Source: an uncultured Lachnospiraceae bacterium (lineage in GTDB: Bacteria; Bacillota; Clostridia; Lachnospirales; Lachnospiraceae). From it: 64,000 bases of DNA. Below the pieces are notes generated by a model. It had not been told where the DNA came from and did not search any database. It saw only the letters and a list, made by a program, of their open reading frames with translations. The position numbers and the translations under genes are program-made. Of this stretch, positions 16,511 through 25,943 are shown piece by piece (positions within the stretch are counted from its first letter, which is position 1; each line of letters opens with the position of its first letter). The stretch spans positions 62,001-126,000 of the forward strand of contig CAUAFT010000004.1 in the NCBI GenBank assembly GCA_958428365.1, given 5' to 3'.

Positions 16511-18610
16511 ATGAGCAGCAGACATGGAAACCTTTCCATCAACAGTGACAATATTTTTCCTATTATAAAGAAGTGGTTATATTCCGACCACGACATCTTC
16601 TACCGTGAGTTGATCTCCAACGGATGCGACGCCATCACCAAGCTGAAAAAGCTGGATATGATGGGCGAGTACAGCCTGGATGACGACTACGAGCCGAAGA
16701 TCCGCGTCATTGTAAATCCAAAGGAAAAGACCCTGAAATTTATCGACAACGGTCTTGGTATGACGGCAGACGAGGTGGAAGAATATATCAACCAGATCGC
16801 TTTCTCCGGCGCTACGGATTTCCTGGAAAAATATAAGGACAAGGCAAACGAGGATCAGATCATCGGTCACTTCGGTCTGGGCTTCTACTCCGCTTTTATG
16901 GTGGCAGACGAGGTGCACATCGATTCCCTTTCCTATAAGGAAGGCGCTGTTCCGGTACATTGGGAATGTGACGGCGGTACGGAGTTCGATATGTCCGATG
17001 GAAATAAGGAGGGCGTAGGTACGGAGATCACACTTTTCTTAAATGAGGACTGCCTGGAATTTGCCAATGAGTTCCGTGCAAAAGAGGTCATTGAAAAGTA
17101 CTGCTCCTTCATGCCAACAGAAATCTATCTGGAAAACGCCGACGCAGAGGTGGCATATGAGACGATCCCTGCCGACGAGGTGACGGAAAAAGATACTGTT
17201 GTAGAAAATATCGTAGAGGAAGCCAAGTTCGAGGAAAAAGAAAACGAGGACGGCACCAAGGAACAGGTGGAAGTCTCCCCTCGTATGGAAAAAGCCAAGA
17301 TCCTCAAGCGTCCAGTGGCATTGAATGACACAAAACCGCTCTGGACCAAACATCCGAACGACTGTACCGAGGAAGAATACAAGGAATTTTACCGCAAGGT
17401 TTTCCAGGATTACAAGGAGCCGTTGTTCTGGATCCATCTGAACATGGACTACCCGTTTAACCTGAAAGGAATCCTGTACTTCCCGAAAATTAATATGGAA
17501 TACGAATCCATCGAGGGAGTCATCAAGCTCTATAACAACCAGGTATTTATTGCAGACAACATCAAGGAAGTGATCCCGGAATTTTTAATGCTGCTCAAAG
17601 GCGTCATCGACTGCCCGGATCTTCCTCTGAACGTATCCAGAAGCGCTCTGCAAAATGATGGATTTGTAAAGAAGATCTCTGATTATATCACGAAGAAGGT
17701 TGCCGACAAACTCAGCGGTATGTGTAAGACCGACAAGGAATCCTATGAGAAATACTGGGACGACATCAGCCCGTTTATCAAGTTCGGCTGCTTAAAGGAT
17801 GAGAAGTTCTGCGATAAGATGAACGACTATATCCTCTTCAAGGATCTGGAAGATCAGTATATTACCTTACCGGAGATTCTGAAAAAGGAGGAAGCGGCTG
17901 CTTTGGAATCTGAGTCTTCCGAGTCTGACACTTCCTCTGAATCCGATTCCGAAAGCACACCGGAAGGTGAAACCGTATCGGATGACGACGCAGAAGAAAA
18001 GGATACCCGCAAGGTGGTCTACTATGTCACTGACAAGGTTCAGCAGAGCCAGTACATCCGTATGTTCAAAGAACAGGGTATGCAGGCTGTCATCTTAGAC
18101 CACAACATTGATACTTCCTTCATCTCCCAGTTGGAAGCAAGAAATGAGAACTATCGCTTTGCCAGAATTGACGCTGATGTGACCGATTCCTTAAAAGAAG
18201 AGGTTTCTGAGGAGGAATTGAAGGAGACCACCGATACCCTGACTGAAGTGTTTAGAAAGGCTCTGAATAAAGAAAATCTGAATGTGAAAGTGGAAAAATT
18301 AAAGGATGAGAAGATCTCTTCCATGATTACCCTCTCCGAGGAGAGCCGCCGTATGCAGGATATGATGAAGATGTACAATATGTACGGTATGGATCCTTCC
18401 ATGTTCGGGAGAGATGCCGAGACGCTGGTCTTAAATGCCAACAATGCCCTGGTAAAATATATCTTTGAGCACAAGGATTCCGAGCATGTACCGACCTTCT
18501 GTAAACAGCTCTACGATCTGGCGATGATCGCCAACCAGCCGCTCTCTTCCGAGGGCATGGCGGCCTTTATTGCGAGAAGCAATGAGATTATGATGCTGCT
18601 GGCAAAATAA
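16511..18610 (+). CDS. htpG: Hsp90 chaperone HtpG with acidic serine-rich insertion
   Basis: Cytoplasmic ATP-dependent chaperone. The 699-residue protein has the GHKL ATPase domain with ELISNGCDA, DNGLGMT and GHFGLGFYSAF motifs (residues 1-215), a charged linker (about 225-260), the middle domain (NVSRSALQ near 378) and the C-terminal dimerisation domain. Bacterial HtpG is usually 610-640 residues; the excess is mostly an insertion near residues 455-500 dominated by Ser, Glu and Asp (SESSESDTSSESDSES). GGAG lies upstream of the ATG. It has its own promoter and CIRCE site and is followed by a terminator, so it is monocistronic. Confidence 0.96.
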   Translation: MSSRHGNLSINSDNIFPIIKKWLYSDHDIFYRELISNGCDAITKLKKLDMMGEYSLDDDYEPKIRVIVNPKEKTLKFIDNGLGMTADEVEEYINQIAFSGATDFLEKYKDKANEDQIIGHFGLGFYSAFMVADEVHIDSLSYKEGAVPVHWECDGGTEFDMSDGNKEGVGTEITLFLNEDCLEFANEFRAKEVIEKYCSFMPTEIYLENADAEVAYETIPADEVTEKDTVVENIVEEAKFEEKENEDGTKEQVEVSPRMEKAKILKRPVALNDTKPLWTKHPNDCTEEEYKEFYRKVFQDYKEPLFWIHLNMDYPFNLKGILYFPKINMEYESIEGVIKLYNNQVFIADNIKEVIPEFLMLLKGVIDCPDLPLNVSRSALQNDGFVKKISDYITKKVADKLSGMCKTDKESYEKYWDDISPFIKFGCLKDEKFCDKMNDYILFKDLEDQYITLPEILKKEEAAALESESSESDTSSESDSESTPEGETVSDDDAEEKDTRKVVYYVTDKVQQSQYIRMFKEQGMQAVILDHNIDTSFISQLEARNENYRFARIDADVTDSLKEEVSEEELKETTDTLTEVFRKALNKENLNVKVEKLKDEKISSMITLSEESRRMQDMMKMYNMYGMDPSMFGRDAETLVLNANNALVKYIFEHKDSEHVPTFCKQLYDLAMIANQPLSSEGMAAFIARSNEIMMLLAK

Positions 18611-18664
18611 ATCGTATCATATTGCCTGTATAGATTTTGGGTATTAAGTTTAGATATGCCGAAC

Positions 18665-18701
18665 AAAAAATGGAAGTTCTAAAACAGAACTTCCATTTTT
18701 T
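18665..18701. terminator. Bidirectional terminator after htpG
   Basis: ATGGAAGTTCT (18670-18680) pairs perfectly with 18686-18696 around a 5-base loop, with A-run before and T-run after; serves htpG and the convergent lipoprotein gene. Confidence 0.9.
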
Positions 18702-18739
18702 TATGACATGGGACTGTCGCACAAAATCTATGATTTATT

Positions 18740-19735
18740 TCAGGAGTTTCCTTCCATTGCCTGATCGATCACCTCAAAAAAGGTATCCGTCTGAACCTTC
18801 TCGTCCGGCTCCACCGATATCTTTTTCCACATCTTCTCATTAAAAACTGTGGAGATACCCGCCACATACTCATCATAGACATTGTGGAACGCCTCTTCCT
18901 TGCGATTTTCCAGAATCACGGTCTTATTCTGATCCGTCAGCTCCTGATCGTACTTATTGACGCATTTGATAAAATAATAGCCCTCCTCTGTCTCTATACT
19001 GCCAGAGATCTCTTCATTTTCCAATTCGAAGGCTTCTTTGACCACCTCTTGCGGCATGTCCTCTCTTCCAAAAGAAATCTCAATCTTGTTCTTTTCATTG
19101 TAAGTACTTGCAACGGTTGTAAAATCCTCTCCGTTTTTCAGTCTCTTTCTGACCTCTTTTGCCTTAGACTTATCTTTCACAAAAATCTGCATTGCCTCGA
19201 TGACTCTCGCCTCATCATCGCTGACTTCTTCATCCACGCCTTTCATAAGGGACTGATAGACCTTTCGTGCAAGCCAGTATTCTTCATACATATCCTCAAT
19301 GGTGGATCTTCCCACGCCCATGTATTTTCGTTCTTCTTTGGACAGAGACTCATAATAGGTCTCTGCCGCCTTCGCCGCCTTTTGCTTTTCTTCTTTACTC
19401 AGCTCAATATCCTGCTCTTTGGCGATGCCGTTCATACATTTTACCTGGGAAAGCTGGGAGACAGTCACATCCTTTACATACTGTTCCAGCTCCTCCGTCT
19501 CAAGATCCTGTTCCCAGAGATGGATCCCATAGGCGTTTCCGTAAATATTCATATAGTTGGTGAGATAGACCTTCGCCTCTTTTTTTGTGCAGACCTCATC
19601 GTCTATCTTAAACACCTGATAAAAATGTATTGGTTTTAGCAATACCACCTCTCTGTTTCCAATCTGGCATCCGCTCAACAATACAGTGCAAGACAGCACC
19701 AGCGCCGTCAGCTTTATTCTCCTTTGTGATCTCAT
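18740..19735 (-). CDS. Lipoprotein with parvulin-type peptidyl-prolyl isomerase domain (PrsA-like)
   Basis: Predicted extracytoplasmic foldase anchored to the membrane. The 331-residue protein has a lipobox LLSGC with Cys23, an alpha-helical SurA/PrsA-like N-terminal region (about 45-190) and a parvulin core (about 195-275: GEDFTTVASTYNEKN, FGREDMPQEVVKEAF, ETEEGYYFIKC). This resembles PrsA but is more divergent than the housekeeping form. It begins 3 bases after the FAD dehydrogenase stop, so the two are probably cotranscribed, though no functional link is evident. Confidence 0.8.
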   Translation of the reverse strand: MRSQRRIKLTALVLSCTVLLSGCQIGNREVVLLKPIHFYQVFKIDDEVCTKKEAKVYLTNYMNIYGNAYGIHLWEQDLETEELEQYVKDVTVSQLSQVKCMNGIAKEQDIELSKEEKQKAAKAAETYYESLSKEERKYMGVGRSTIEDMYEEYWLARKVYQSLMKGVDEEVSDDEARVIEAMQIFVKDKSKAKEVRKRLKNGEDFTTVASTYNEKNKIEISFGREDMPQEVVKEAFELENEEISGSIETEEGYYFIKCVNKYDQELTDQNKTVILENRKEEAFHNVYDEYVAGISTVFNEKMWKKISVEPDEKVQTDTFFEVIDQAMEGNS

Positions 19736-19738
19736 AAT

Positions 19739-21142
19739 TTACCCCATTGCTTTTACTATGCTTCTGGCTACCGAGAGTCCGTTGGCTGAAGCCTGCTGAA
19801 GCCCTCTTGTCACCGAGGCTCCGTCCCCGATGGCACGCAGCCCTTTTATATTTGTCTCAAAATCCCTGTTTACTACCACCTTGTTAGAATAAAATTTCAC
19901 TTCCACACCGTACAGCAGGGTCTCATCGCTGGCGATCCCCGGCGTCACCTTATCCAACGCCAGGATCATCTCCTCGATATCCACCATGATCCGGTGGGGA
20001 AAAACCAAAGACAGATCCCCCGGCACCGCATCCTTCAGAGTCGGTATCAGGTTGTTGCGGCAGAGGCGTTCCTCCGTGGTCCGCCGTCCCCTCCGAAAAT
20101 CTCCAAAAGTCTGTACTAAGATCCTTCCATCACAGAGCATATTCGAGAGCTGTGCGATCTGCTTTCCATATTCGATGGGCGTCTTAAACGGCTTGGTAAA
20201 ATTCTTGGAGACCAGTAATGCAAAGTTCGTATTATTGGTCTTTAGATCCTTCGACTTATAGGCGTGGCCGTTCACCACCGCAAGCCCCTCGTCGTAATAT
20301 TCCGTCGCCACCTCTCCCGATGGATTGGTACAGAAGGTACGCACCTTATCGTCAAAGGTGGGCGTGTGATATACCAGCTTCGCCTCGTAGAGATTCCGGT
20401 TCAGCACATCCATCACCTCATCCCGGACCTCCACCCGCACGCCGATGTCCACGGTTCCCACCTCGGTCTCGATCTCATGCTTCTCGCAGATATGAGAAAA
20501 CCAGTCGGCTCCTTCCCTTCCCACTGCGGATACGATCTCCTTTCCATAGATGACCTCTCCGCCCTCGGTCAGAACGGCTGCCGCCCTTCCCTCTTCCACT
20601 AAAATATCCTTTACCATGGTATTGAAAAGGATCTCCACGCCGGAGTCTAAAAGATGCTCCTGCAGTCTGGAATAGATCTTATAGCCCTCCTCCGTTCCCA
20701 GATGACGGATGGGACACTCGATGAGCTTTAAGTTGGCATTGATCGCCTTTCTTCGGATCTCACGGATCTCTCTTTCCTTATCCACGCCGTAGACGTTTTT
20801 ATCTGCTCCAAATTCCAGATAGATAGAATCGGATTCCCGGATCAGCCCCAAGGCCTCCTCATAGCCCAGAATCTCCGGAAGGTTTCCTCCCACATCCGGC
20901 GACAGGGAGAGCTTTCCATCGGAAAACGCCCCGGCTCCCGCAAAGCCCGTGGTGATGGAACAGGGCTGGCATCCCACACAAACCCTGGTCTTTCTCTTAG
21001 GACATTGCCGTTTCTCGATCCTCCTGCCTTTTTCAATGATTAAGACCCTTAGATCTTTTTTTGTGCGCATCAGTTCATAGGCGCAGAAAATACCGGAGGG
21101 ACCTGCTCCGATAATAATGACATCATAATTTAACATTTTCAT
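19739..21142 (-). CDS. FAD-dependent dehydrogenase (uncharacterised NAD(P)/FAD family)
   Basis: 467-residue flavoprotein. The N-terminal dinucleotide fold GAGPSGIFCAYEL (about 12-24), a cysteine-rich stretch with C-x8-C-x-x-C-x-x-C spacing (about 47-61), the GAGAFSDGKLSL motif and the C-terminal GDGASVTRGLQQA motif (FAD contact) place it in the large family of uncharacterised FAD-dependent dehydrogenases common in Firmicutes and Bacteroidetes. Substrate unknown. Start chosen at 21142; an ATG two codons later is equally usable. Confidence 0.85.
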   Translation of the reverse strand: MKMLNYDVIIIGAGPSGIFCAYELMRTKKDLRVLIIEKGRRIEKRQCPKRKTRVCVGCQPCSITTGFAGAGAFSDGKLSLSPDVGGNLPEILGYEEALGLIRESDSIYLEFGADKNVYGVDKEREIREIRRKAINANLKLIECPIRHLGTEEGYKIYSRLQEHLLDSGVEILFNTMVKDILVEEGRAAAVLTEGGEVIYGKEIVSAVGREGADWFSHICEKHEIETEVGTVDIGVRVEVRDEVMDVLNRNLYEAKLVYHTPTFDDKVRTFCTNPSGEVATEYYDEGLAVVNGHAYKSKDLKTNNTNFALLVSKNFTKPFKTPIEYGKQIAQLSNMLCDGRILVQTFGDFRRGRRTTEERLCRNNLIPTLKDAVPGDLSLVFPHRIMVDIEEMILALDKVTPGIASDETLLYGVEVKFYSNKVVVNRDFETNIKGLRAIGDGASVTRGLQQASANGLSVARSIVKAMG

Positions 21143-21182
21143 TTTCCCTTCTTTTCCAGTACAGCAATTTTCAAATAACTGA

Positions 21183-21458
21183 CTAGGACTCCACGATCAG
21201 ATATCTCCCGCTTGGAAGCGCAAACACTTCCTCCAGTTCTTCCAGATCGTTCAAAGAAAGCTCTGCAATATCCACACCCTCCGCGTCAAAATAAGTTTTT
21301 ACCTCTTTCAGATTCTTGCAGACCACTGCCATGCAGTCCTCCAGGAACTCTTCTGCCTCCTCCGGTGTGGAGGCTACCTCCTCCTGAAACAACTGTAACT
21401 GTCTATCTAAAAAAACTTTCAAACATTCTTCATCGTATTCATTCATGATGTTGATCAT
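21183..21458 (-). CDS. Small acidic protein of unknown function
   Basis: 91 residues, strongly acidic, predicted largely helical (MINIMNEYDEECLKVF). No catalytic motif or membrane segment is visible; it ends FALPSGRYLIVES. I do not recognise a named function. Start placed at the ATG at 21458, which has GGAAGG 5 bases upstream; the frame is open to 21479. It is 96 bases downstream of maf on the same strand and 40 bases upstream of the FAD dehydrogenase. Confidence 0.7.
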   Translation of the reverse strand: MINIMNEYDEECLKVFLDRQLQLFQEEVASTPEEAEEFLEDCMAVVCKNLKEVKTYFDAEGVDIAELSLNDLEELEEVFALPSGRYLIVES

Positions 21459-21486
21459 CCCTTCCTTCCAATATAACATGAACCGA

Positions 21487-21515
21487 TTTGTACGCAGCTT
21501 TTCCCTGCATACAAA
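21487..21515. repeat. Hairpin between maf and the small acidic gene
   Basis: 21487-21497 pairs with 21505-21515 (11 positions, one G/T wobble) around a 7-base loop. No T-run follows on either strand, so it is not a classical terminator; it could stabilise or process the maf transcript. Confidence 0.5.
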
Positions 21516-21553
21516 ACAAATCCATATCCTTTAGTATCGTACCAAAAACAGGT

Positions 21554-22132
21554 CTATATTTCAATGTATTTTCCTTTTATTTCCTGGTAGATTCTGCTAA
21601 GGGGAAGTCCCACCACATTGCAGTAATCCCCCTCGATTTTTTGAATAAATTTCGCCCCGATTCCCTGGATCCCGTAAGCGCCCGCCTTATCCATAGGCTC
21701 CCCTGTGGCGATATAGGATCGTATCTCCTCCTCCCGGATCGGATACATGACTACCTCCGTCCTTTCAAAAAAGCTCTCGCGACGTCCGGCGGCGGTGTCC
21801 AGCAGTGTGACCCCGGTGTAGACCTCGTGCTTTTCTCCCGACAGATTTTTCAACATGAAAAACGCATCCTGTTCATCTTTTGGTTTTCCCAGAATCCTGT
21901 CCTGATATACCACCACCGTGTCGGCTCCGATCACCAGGGCGTCCGTCCCCTGTGTCTTAAGACGTTCTGCCACTTCCTCTGCCTTTTGTCCGGACAGCTC
22001 CATCACCACTTCTCTGGGAAGTTTTTTGGTGATCCTTTCCTCTCCCTTTGCCGGGATCACGGTGAAGCTTAGTCCGATCTGTTCCAATAATTCTTTTCTT
22101 CTCGGCGACGCCGAGGCAAGTATGATGTTCAT
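21554..22132 (-). CDS. maf: Maf-family nucleoside triphosphate pyrophosphatase
   Basis: House-cleaning enzyme hydrolysing dTTP/UTP or modified nucleotides. The 192-residue protein begins with the signature LASASPRRKELLEQIG (residues 5-20) and has GADTVVV (about 68-74), KPKDEQDAFFMLKNLSG and the C-terminal GDYCNVVGLPLSRI motif. Length is normal. It follows addA at 94 bases on the same strand. Confidence 0.95.
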   Translation of the reverse strand: MNIILASASPRRKELLEQIGLSFTVIPAKGEERITKKLPREVVMELSGQKAEEVAERLKTQGTDALVIGADTVVVYQDRILGKPKDEQDAFFMLKNLSGEKHEVYTGVTLLDTAAGRRESFFERTEVVMYPIREEEIRSYIATGEPMDKAGAYGIQGIGAKFIQKIEGDYCNVVGLPLSRIYQEIKGKYIEI

Positions 22133-22226
22133 AATGTTCTCCTATATCCTGCTTTTTTGTTCCATTACCGTATCTTTTTTAATTTTCTAAAGGTCCGAAA
22201 AAATGATTGCGCACTCGGATCATACA

Positions 22227-25200
22227 TCACAAAAAGATAGTCTCCCCCAGCGCAAAGGAGTAGATCAGCTTATCTCCTATCTCCACCTCAAAGACTTTTG
22301 CCAGCGCTTCCGCATACAGCTCGATCTGCGTCTGATACCGCCCGATCAACTGCTCTGCCCTGCTCACCCGGTCTGTCTTATAATCCAGCACATGAACCTT
22401 TCCATCTTCCAGGAAGAATACGTCCACGATTCCCTGGATCAATACCCGCTCCCTGCTCTCCATCTTAGGGTAGATCTCCTTTGCTTCCTTTCCCATAACA
22501 AAGGGTTTTTCCAGAAATAGCCTGCCCTCTCTTTGAGCTTGGCTCAGCCTTCCCGCAATCTCCTTTGTGAAAAAAACTGCGATCTTCTCTGGCTGGATCA
22601 GATCATACATCTTCTCATCTATTTTATGCAGTTCCAACAATTCCAGCAATCTTTTTCTTATCAAAGGATCTATCTTCTCAATGATCTCGTCTCCTTCCTG
22701 GGATACTTTCCAAAGCCCCGACTCCGTCAACCGCTGCTCCATCAGGGCAAAATCCATGCACTCCATAACACGGTGTACGGCGGTTCCTCTCTGTGCCCCA
22801 CGGTTCTCCTCCCGCTCTCTGATAAATGCCGGCACATAGGATTCGAACTCCTCTTCCTCCCGGAACCAATGAACCGTGTTTTCCTCCTCCGGTGTGAAGA
22901 CCATCGCCTGATGCTTCAATTCGGAGACGGAAACCTTCGTCTTTAAGGTCACTTCCTCCTGCTTCGGATAGCAGTAGGAGAGACGTTCTTTGATCTGCTC
23001 TGTCTCTTCCTCTCCGGCGCAGTGTATCCGCTCCAATAACTCTTCTTTATAAAATCCTGTTTTTATTTCCCGTTCCAGTTCCTTTTGCTCTGCCTCCTCA
23101 TGAATAACGGTAATCTCATATTTTCCCCCGTAGGAGAGCAGAGCGGGCAGGATCCAGTCGAAGTAACAGGAGGCTTTCGTGCGCCAGCCGTAGGAAAGCA
23201 GTTCTTTTGCCGTGTGATCTTCGTATTCCTCCAGCTTTTCCTCCGCTTTTTTGACGCCGCCCACCAGGATCAGCTTCTCCTTTGCACGAGTCAGCGCCAC
23301 ATAGAGTACCCGCAGTTCTTCGCCGAGATTTTCCAGATCAACCTGCTTTGCCAGAACCTGTTTTGCAAAGGTGGTTTGCTTTATGCGGCGTTTTCCGTCG
23401 CATTCCTCCAATCCAATACCAAGTTCCGGATGAAGAATGACCCTGCCGCGGCTGTCCGTCCTGTTGAAGCGTTTTCCCAGTCCCGCCACAAAGCAGATGG
23501 GAAATTCCAGTCCCTTGCTCTTGTGGATACTCATAATGCGGACTGCCTCTTCATTTTCACTGACGATCTCCGCTTCACCAAAATCCACATCGTATTTTTG
23601 CAGTTTTTCGATATAGCGGATGAAATGAAAGAGTCCCCGGTAACTGGTATTCTCAAAAGAGATGGCTTTTTCCAGTAGCATCTCCACATTTGCCCTCCGC
23701 TGAGCTCCCGCCGGAAGCGCCGTCACATAGTTCAGATATCCGGTTTGGGAGAAAATCTCATAGAGCAGCTCGTGTATCGGAAGATATCTGCTCATTTTTC
23801 GCAGCTTTTCATAAGTCTTTGTGAAGTTCTGCAATTTTCCCATTGTCTGCGGGGTGAGCTTTTCCCAGTGCCTTCTTCCTTCTATGAACAACTCTTCTGC
23901 AACATCTGTTTCTTGCTCTGCGCTTCCTTTTTGTCCTTCTATTTCCAGATCATTCATCACCGTGAGTACATTCTCATAAAACGGCTTCTTTTGATCCAGC
24001 ACCCGAAGCTGTGCCAGTTCCTCCTCATTCAGCCCTCCAAACCAGGATTTCAGGACGGAAGCTAATGGGATATCCTGCCTTGGATTATCCAGTACTGCAA
24101 GGTAATTCAACAACACCTGGATCTCCTGGGTGGAAAAATATCCGGTTCTGGAAACGGCATGCGCCGGGATCCCCATCCTGCCAAGCTCCGCTGCCATGGC
24201 GTCGGCATCGCTTCCCGGACTCCGCAGCAGGATCACCATGTCGGAATACCCCGCCGCCCGCAGATCTCCGCTCTGCTTATCCGTCACCGGATAGCTTCCA
24301 TGAAGCTCTAAGATCCGCTGTCCAATAGCTCTGGCTTCTAAGATGTTCCGCTCTTCCTTTTCCTCCCGAAGCTCTGTCTCCACCAGACAGACTTCGGTTC
24401 CCGGCTTCCATCCTCCTTCTTTGTAATCCGCCCCCGGATAGAGCGCCGCATCCTCGTCATATGCGATCCTTCCCAGATCTCTTCCCATGATCTTATAGAA
24501 GATATCATTTACCGTCTCTAAGACTTCCTTACGGCTTCGGAAGTTCTGATGAAGTTCGATTTTCTGATGCCCGCTGTCCTCCTTTGTGTAGGTCTCATAT
24601 TTTTCCATAAAGAGTTCCGGTCTCGCCAGACGAAACCGGTAGATACTCTGCTTCACATCCCCCACCATGAACATGTTCGGCTCTCCCGCAGCCTCTCTGG
24701 ATACGGAGGTTAGGATCGCCTCCTGCAAGTAATTGCTGTCCTGATACTCGTCGATCATCACTTCCTCAAAGAAGCGGCAAAATTCCTCCGCCACAGCGGT
24801 GGGCTGTTTGTTCCCCTGGTCAACGAGGATATTCAGGGCAAAATGTTCAATATCGGAAAAGTCTACGATATTTTTCTTTCTCTTTTGCCCGGAATAAGCC
24901 CGCTCAAATGCCTTTACCAACGTGACCAGTACACGGATCATGGGCTGCTGACGACGCAGGGATTCCTGTAATTCTTCTCTTGTCTGAAAGAAGAGCTTCT
25001 CCTTACATTCTGCAATCCCAGCCTTCATCTGTTCCCGGATCGCCTTCACCTGATTCTGCTTCTTAATACTCCCCTCATAGTTTCTCGCCGCCCGCAGCTT
25101 CGCAAATCCCGTCACCCCGCGCAGCGCCGTCTCGATCTCTTCATAGGTATTCTGCTCCATCAGATGACCCACCAGTTCCAGATCAGATTCAATTGCCTCT

Positions 25201-25943
25201 GCATACATTCCCGGACCGTCAGAATCCTGCGCAAGCTCCCTGGCTTTGCTCAGCTCTCTATAGATTCCCTCCAGACTGCTGTGGTAATCACGGATGGCAC
25301 ACTTCATCCATCTGCTCTCGTCCGGAGATTCTGCCGCCCGTCTATAATCCTCCTCCAGATCTTCCAGCCATTCCTCCGGCCAGGGATTGGACTGCGCCGT
25401 CTGAAAGAGGTTTAAGATCATGGATCGTACGTTTTTGTCACTCTTTACCGTGGCGTAAGCTTCCATAAAGGCGAAAAAATCCTCGTCCTCTCCTCCATAA
25501 AATTCCTCTAAGACCCCGTCTAATACATCCTCTTTTAACAGCTCCAGTTCTCCCTCATCGGCAATCCGAAATCCCGGTTCCAGATCAATGGTATGAAAAT
25601 AATTGCGAACGATGTAGAGACAGAAGCTGTCAATGGTAGTGATCTGCGCATTGTGGAGCAGAGACTGCTGCCGCTGCAAATGCAGATTCTCCGGTTCCCT
25701 TTCCAGAGCCTTCTCTATGGCATCTCCGATCCGCTCCCGCATCTCCGATGCCGCCGCCTTAGTGAAGGTCACCACCAGAAGCCTGTCAATATCCACCGGG
25801 CGCTGCTGATCTGTGACCCTTTGAATGATCCTCTCCACCAGCACCGCCGTCTTGCCGGAGCCCGCCGCCGCTGAGACAAGAATGTTGCGGTCCCGCAGTT
25901 CAATTACCTGTGTCTGTTCCTTTGTCCACTTCATACCTGTCAC
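22227..25943 (-). CDS. addA: ATP-dependent helicase/nuclease subunit AddA
   Basis: UvrD-like helicase plus RecB-family nuclease of the AddAB complex, which resects double-strand breaks for recombination. The 1238-residue protein has Walker A (SAAAGSGKTAVLVERI, about 27-42), DEYQDSNYLQ (motif II), GDVKQSIYRFR (motif III), NFRSRKEV, the motif V/VI region (MSIHKSKGLEFP, LYVALTRAKEK) and the nuclease motif LDYKTDRV near the end. Start: GTG at 25943 overlapping the addB stop, with AAGGA 6 bases upstream; an ATG three codons later (25934) is the alternative. Translationally coupled to addB. Confidence 0.95.
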   Translation of the reverse strand: MTGMKWTKEQTQVIELRDRNILVSAAAGSGKTAVLVERIIQRVTDQQRPVDIDRLLVVTFTKAAASEMRERIGDAIEKALEREPENLHLQRQQSLLHNAQITTIDSFCLYIVRNYFHTIDLEPGFRIADEGELELLKEDVLDGVLEEFYGGEDEDFFAFMEAYATVKSDKNVRSMILNLFQTAQSNPWPEEWLEDLEEDYRRAAESPDESRWMKCAIRDYHSSLEGIYRELSKARELAQDSDGPGMYAEAIESDLELVGHLMEQNTYEEIETALRGVTGFAKLRAARNYEGSIKKQNQVKAIREQMKAGIAECKEKLFFQTREELQESLRRQQPMIRVLVTLVKAFERAYSGQKRKKNIVDFSDIEHFALNILVDQGNKQPTAVAEEFCRFFEEVMIDEYQDSNYLQEAILTSVSREAAGEPNMFMVGDVKQSIYRFRLARPELFMEKYETYTKEDSGHQKIELHQNFRSRKEVLETVNDIFYKIMGRDLGRIAYDEDAALYPGADYKEGGWKPGTEVCLVETELREEKEERNILEARAIGQRILELHGSYPVTDKQSGDLRAAGYSDMVILLRSPGSDADAMAAELGRMGIPAHAVSRTGYFSTQEIQVLLNYLAVLDNPRQDIPLASVLKSWFGGLNEEELAQLRVLDQKKPFYENVLTVMNDLEIEGQKGSAEQETDVAEELFIEGRRHWEKLTPQTMGKLQNFTKTYEKLRKMSRYLPIHELLYEIFSQTGYLNYVTALPAGAQRRANVEMLLEKAISFENTSYRGLFHFIRYIEKLQKYDVDFGEAEIVSENEEAVRIMSIHKSKGLEFPICFVAGLGKRFNRTDSRGRVILHPELGIGLEECDGKRRIKQTTFAKQVLAKQVDLENLGEELRVLYVALTRAKEKLILVGGVKKAEEKLEEYEDHTAKELLSYGWRTKASCYFDWILPALLSYGGKYEITVIHEEAEQKELEREIKTGFYKEELLERIHCAGEEETEQIKERLSYCYPKQEEVTLKTKVSVSELKHQAMVFTPEEENTVHWFREEEEFESYVPAFIREREENRGAQRGTAVHRVMECMDFALMEQRLTESGLWKVSQEGDEIIEKIDPLIRKRLLELLELHKIDEKMYDLIQPEKIAVFFTKEIAGRLSQAQREGRLFLEKPFVMGKEAKEIYPKMESRERVLIQGIVDVFFLEDGKVHVLDYKTDRVSRAEQLIGRYQTQIELYAEALAKVFEVEIGDKLIYSFALGETIFL

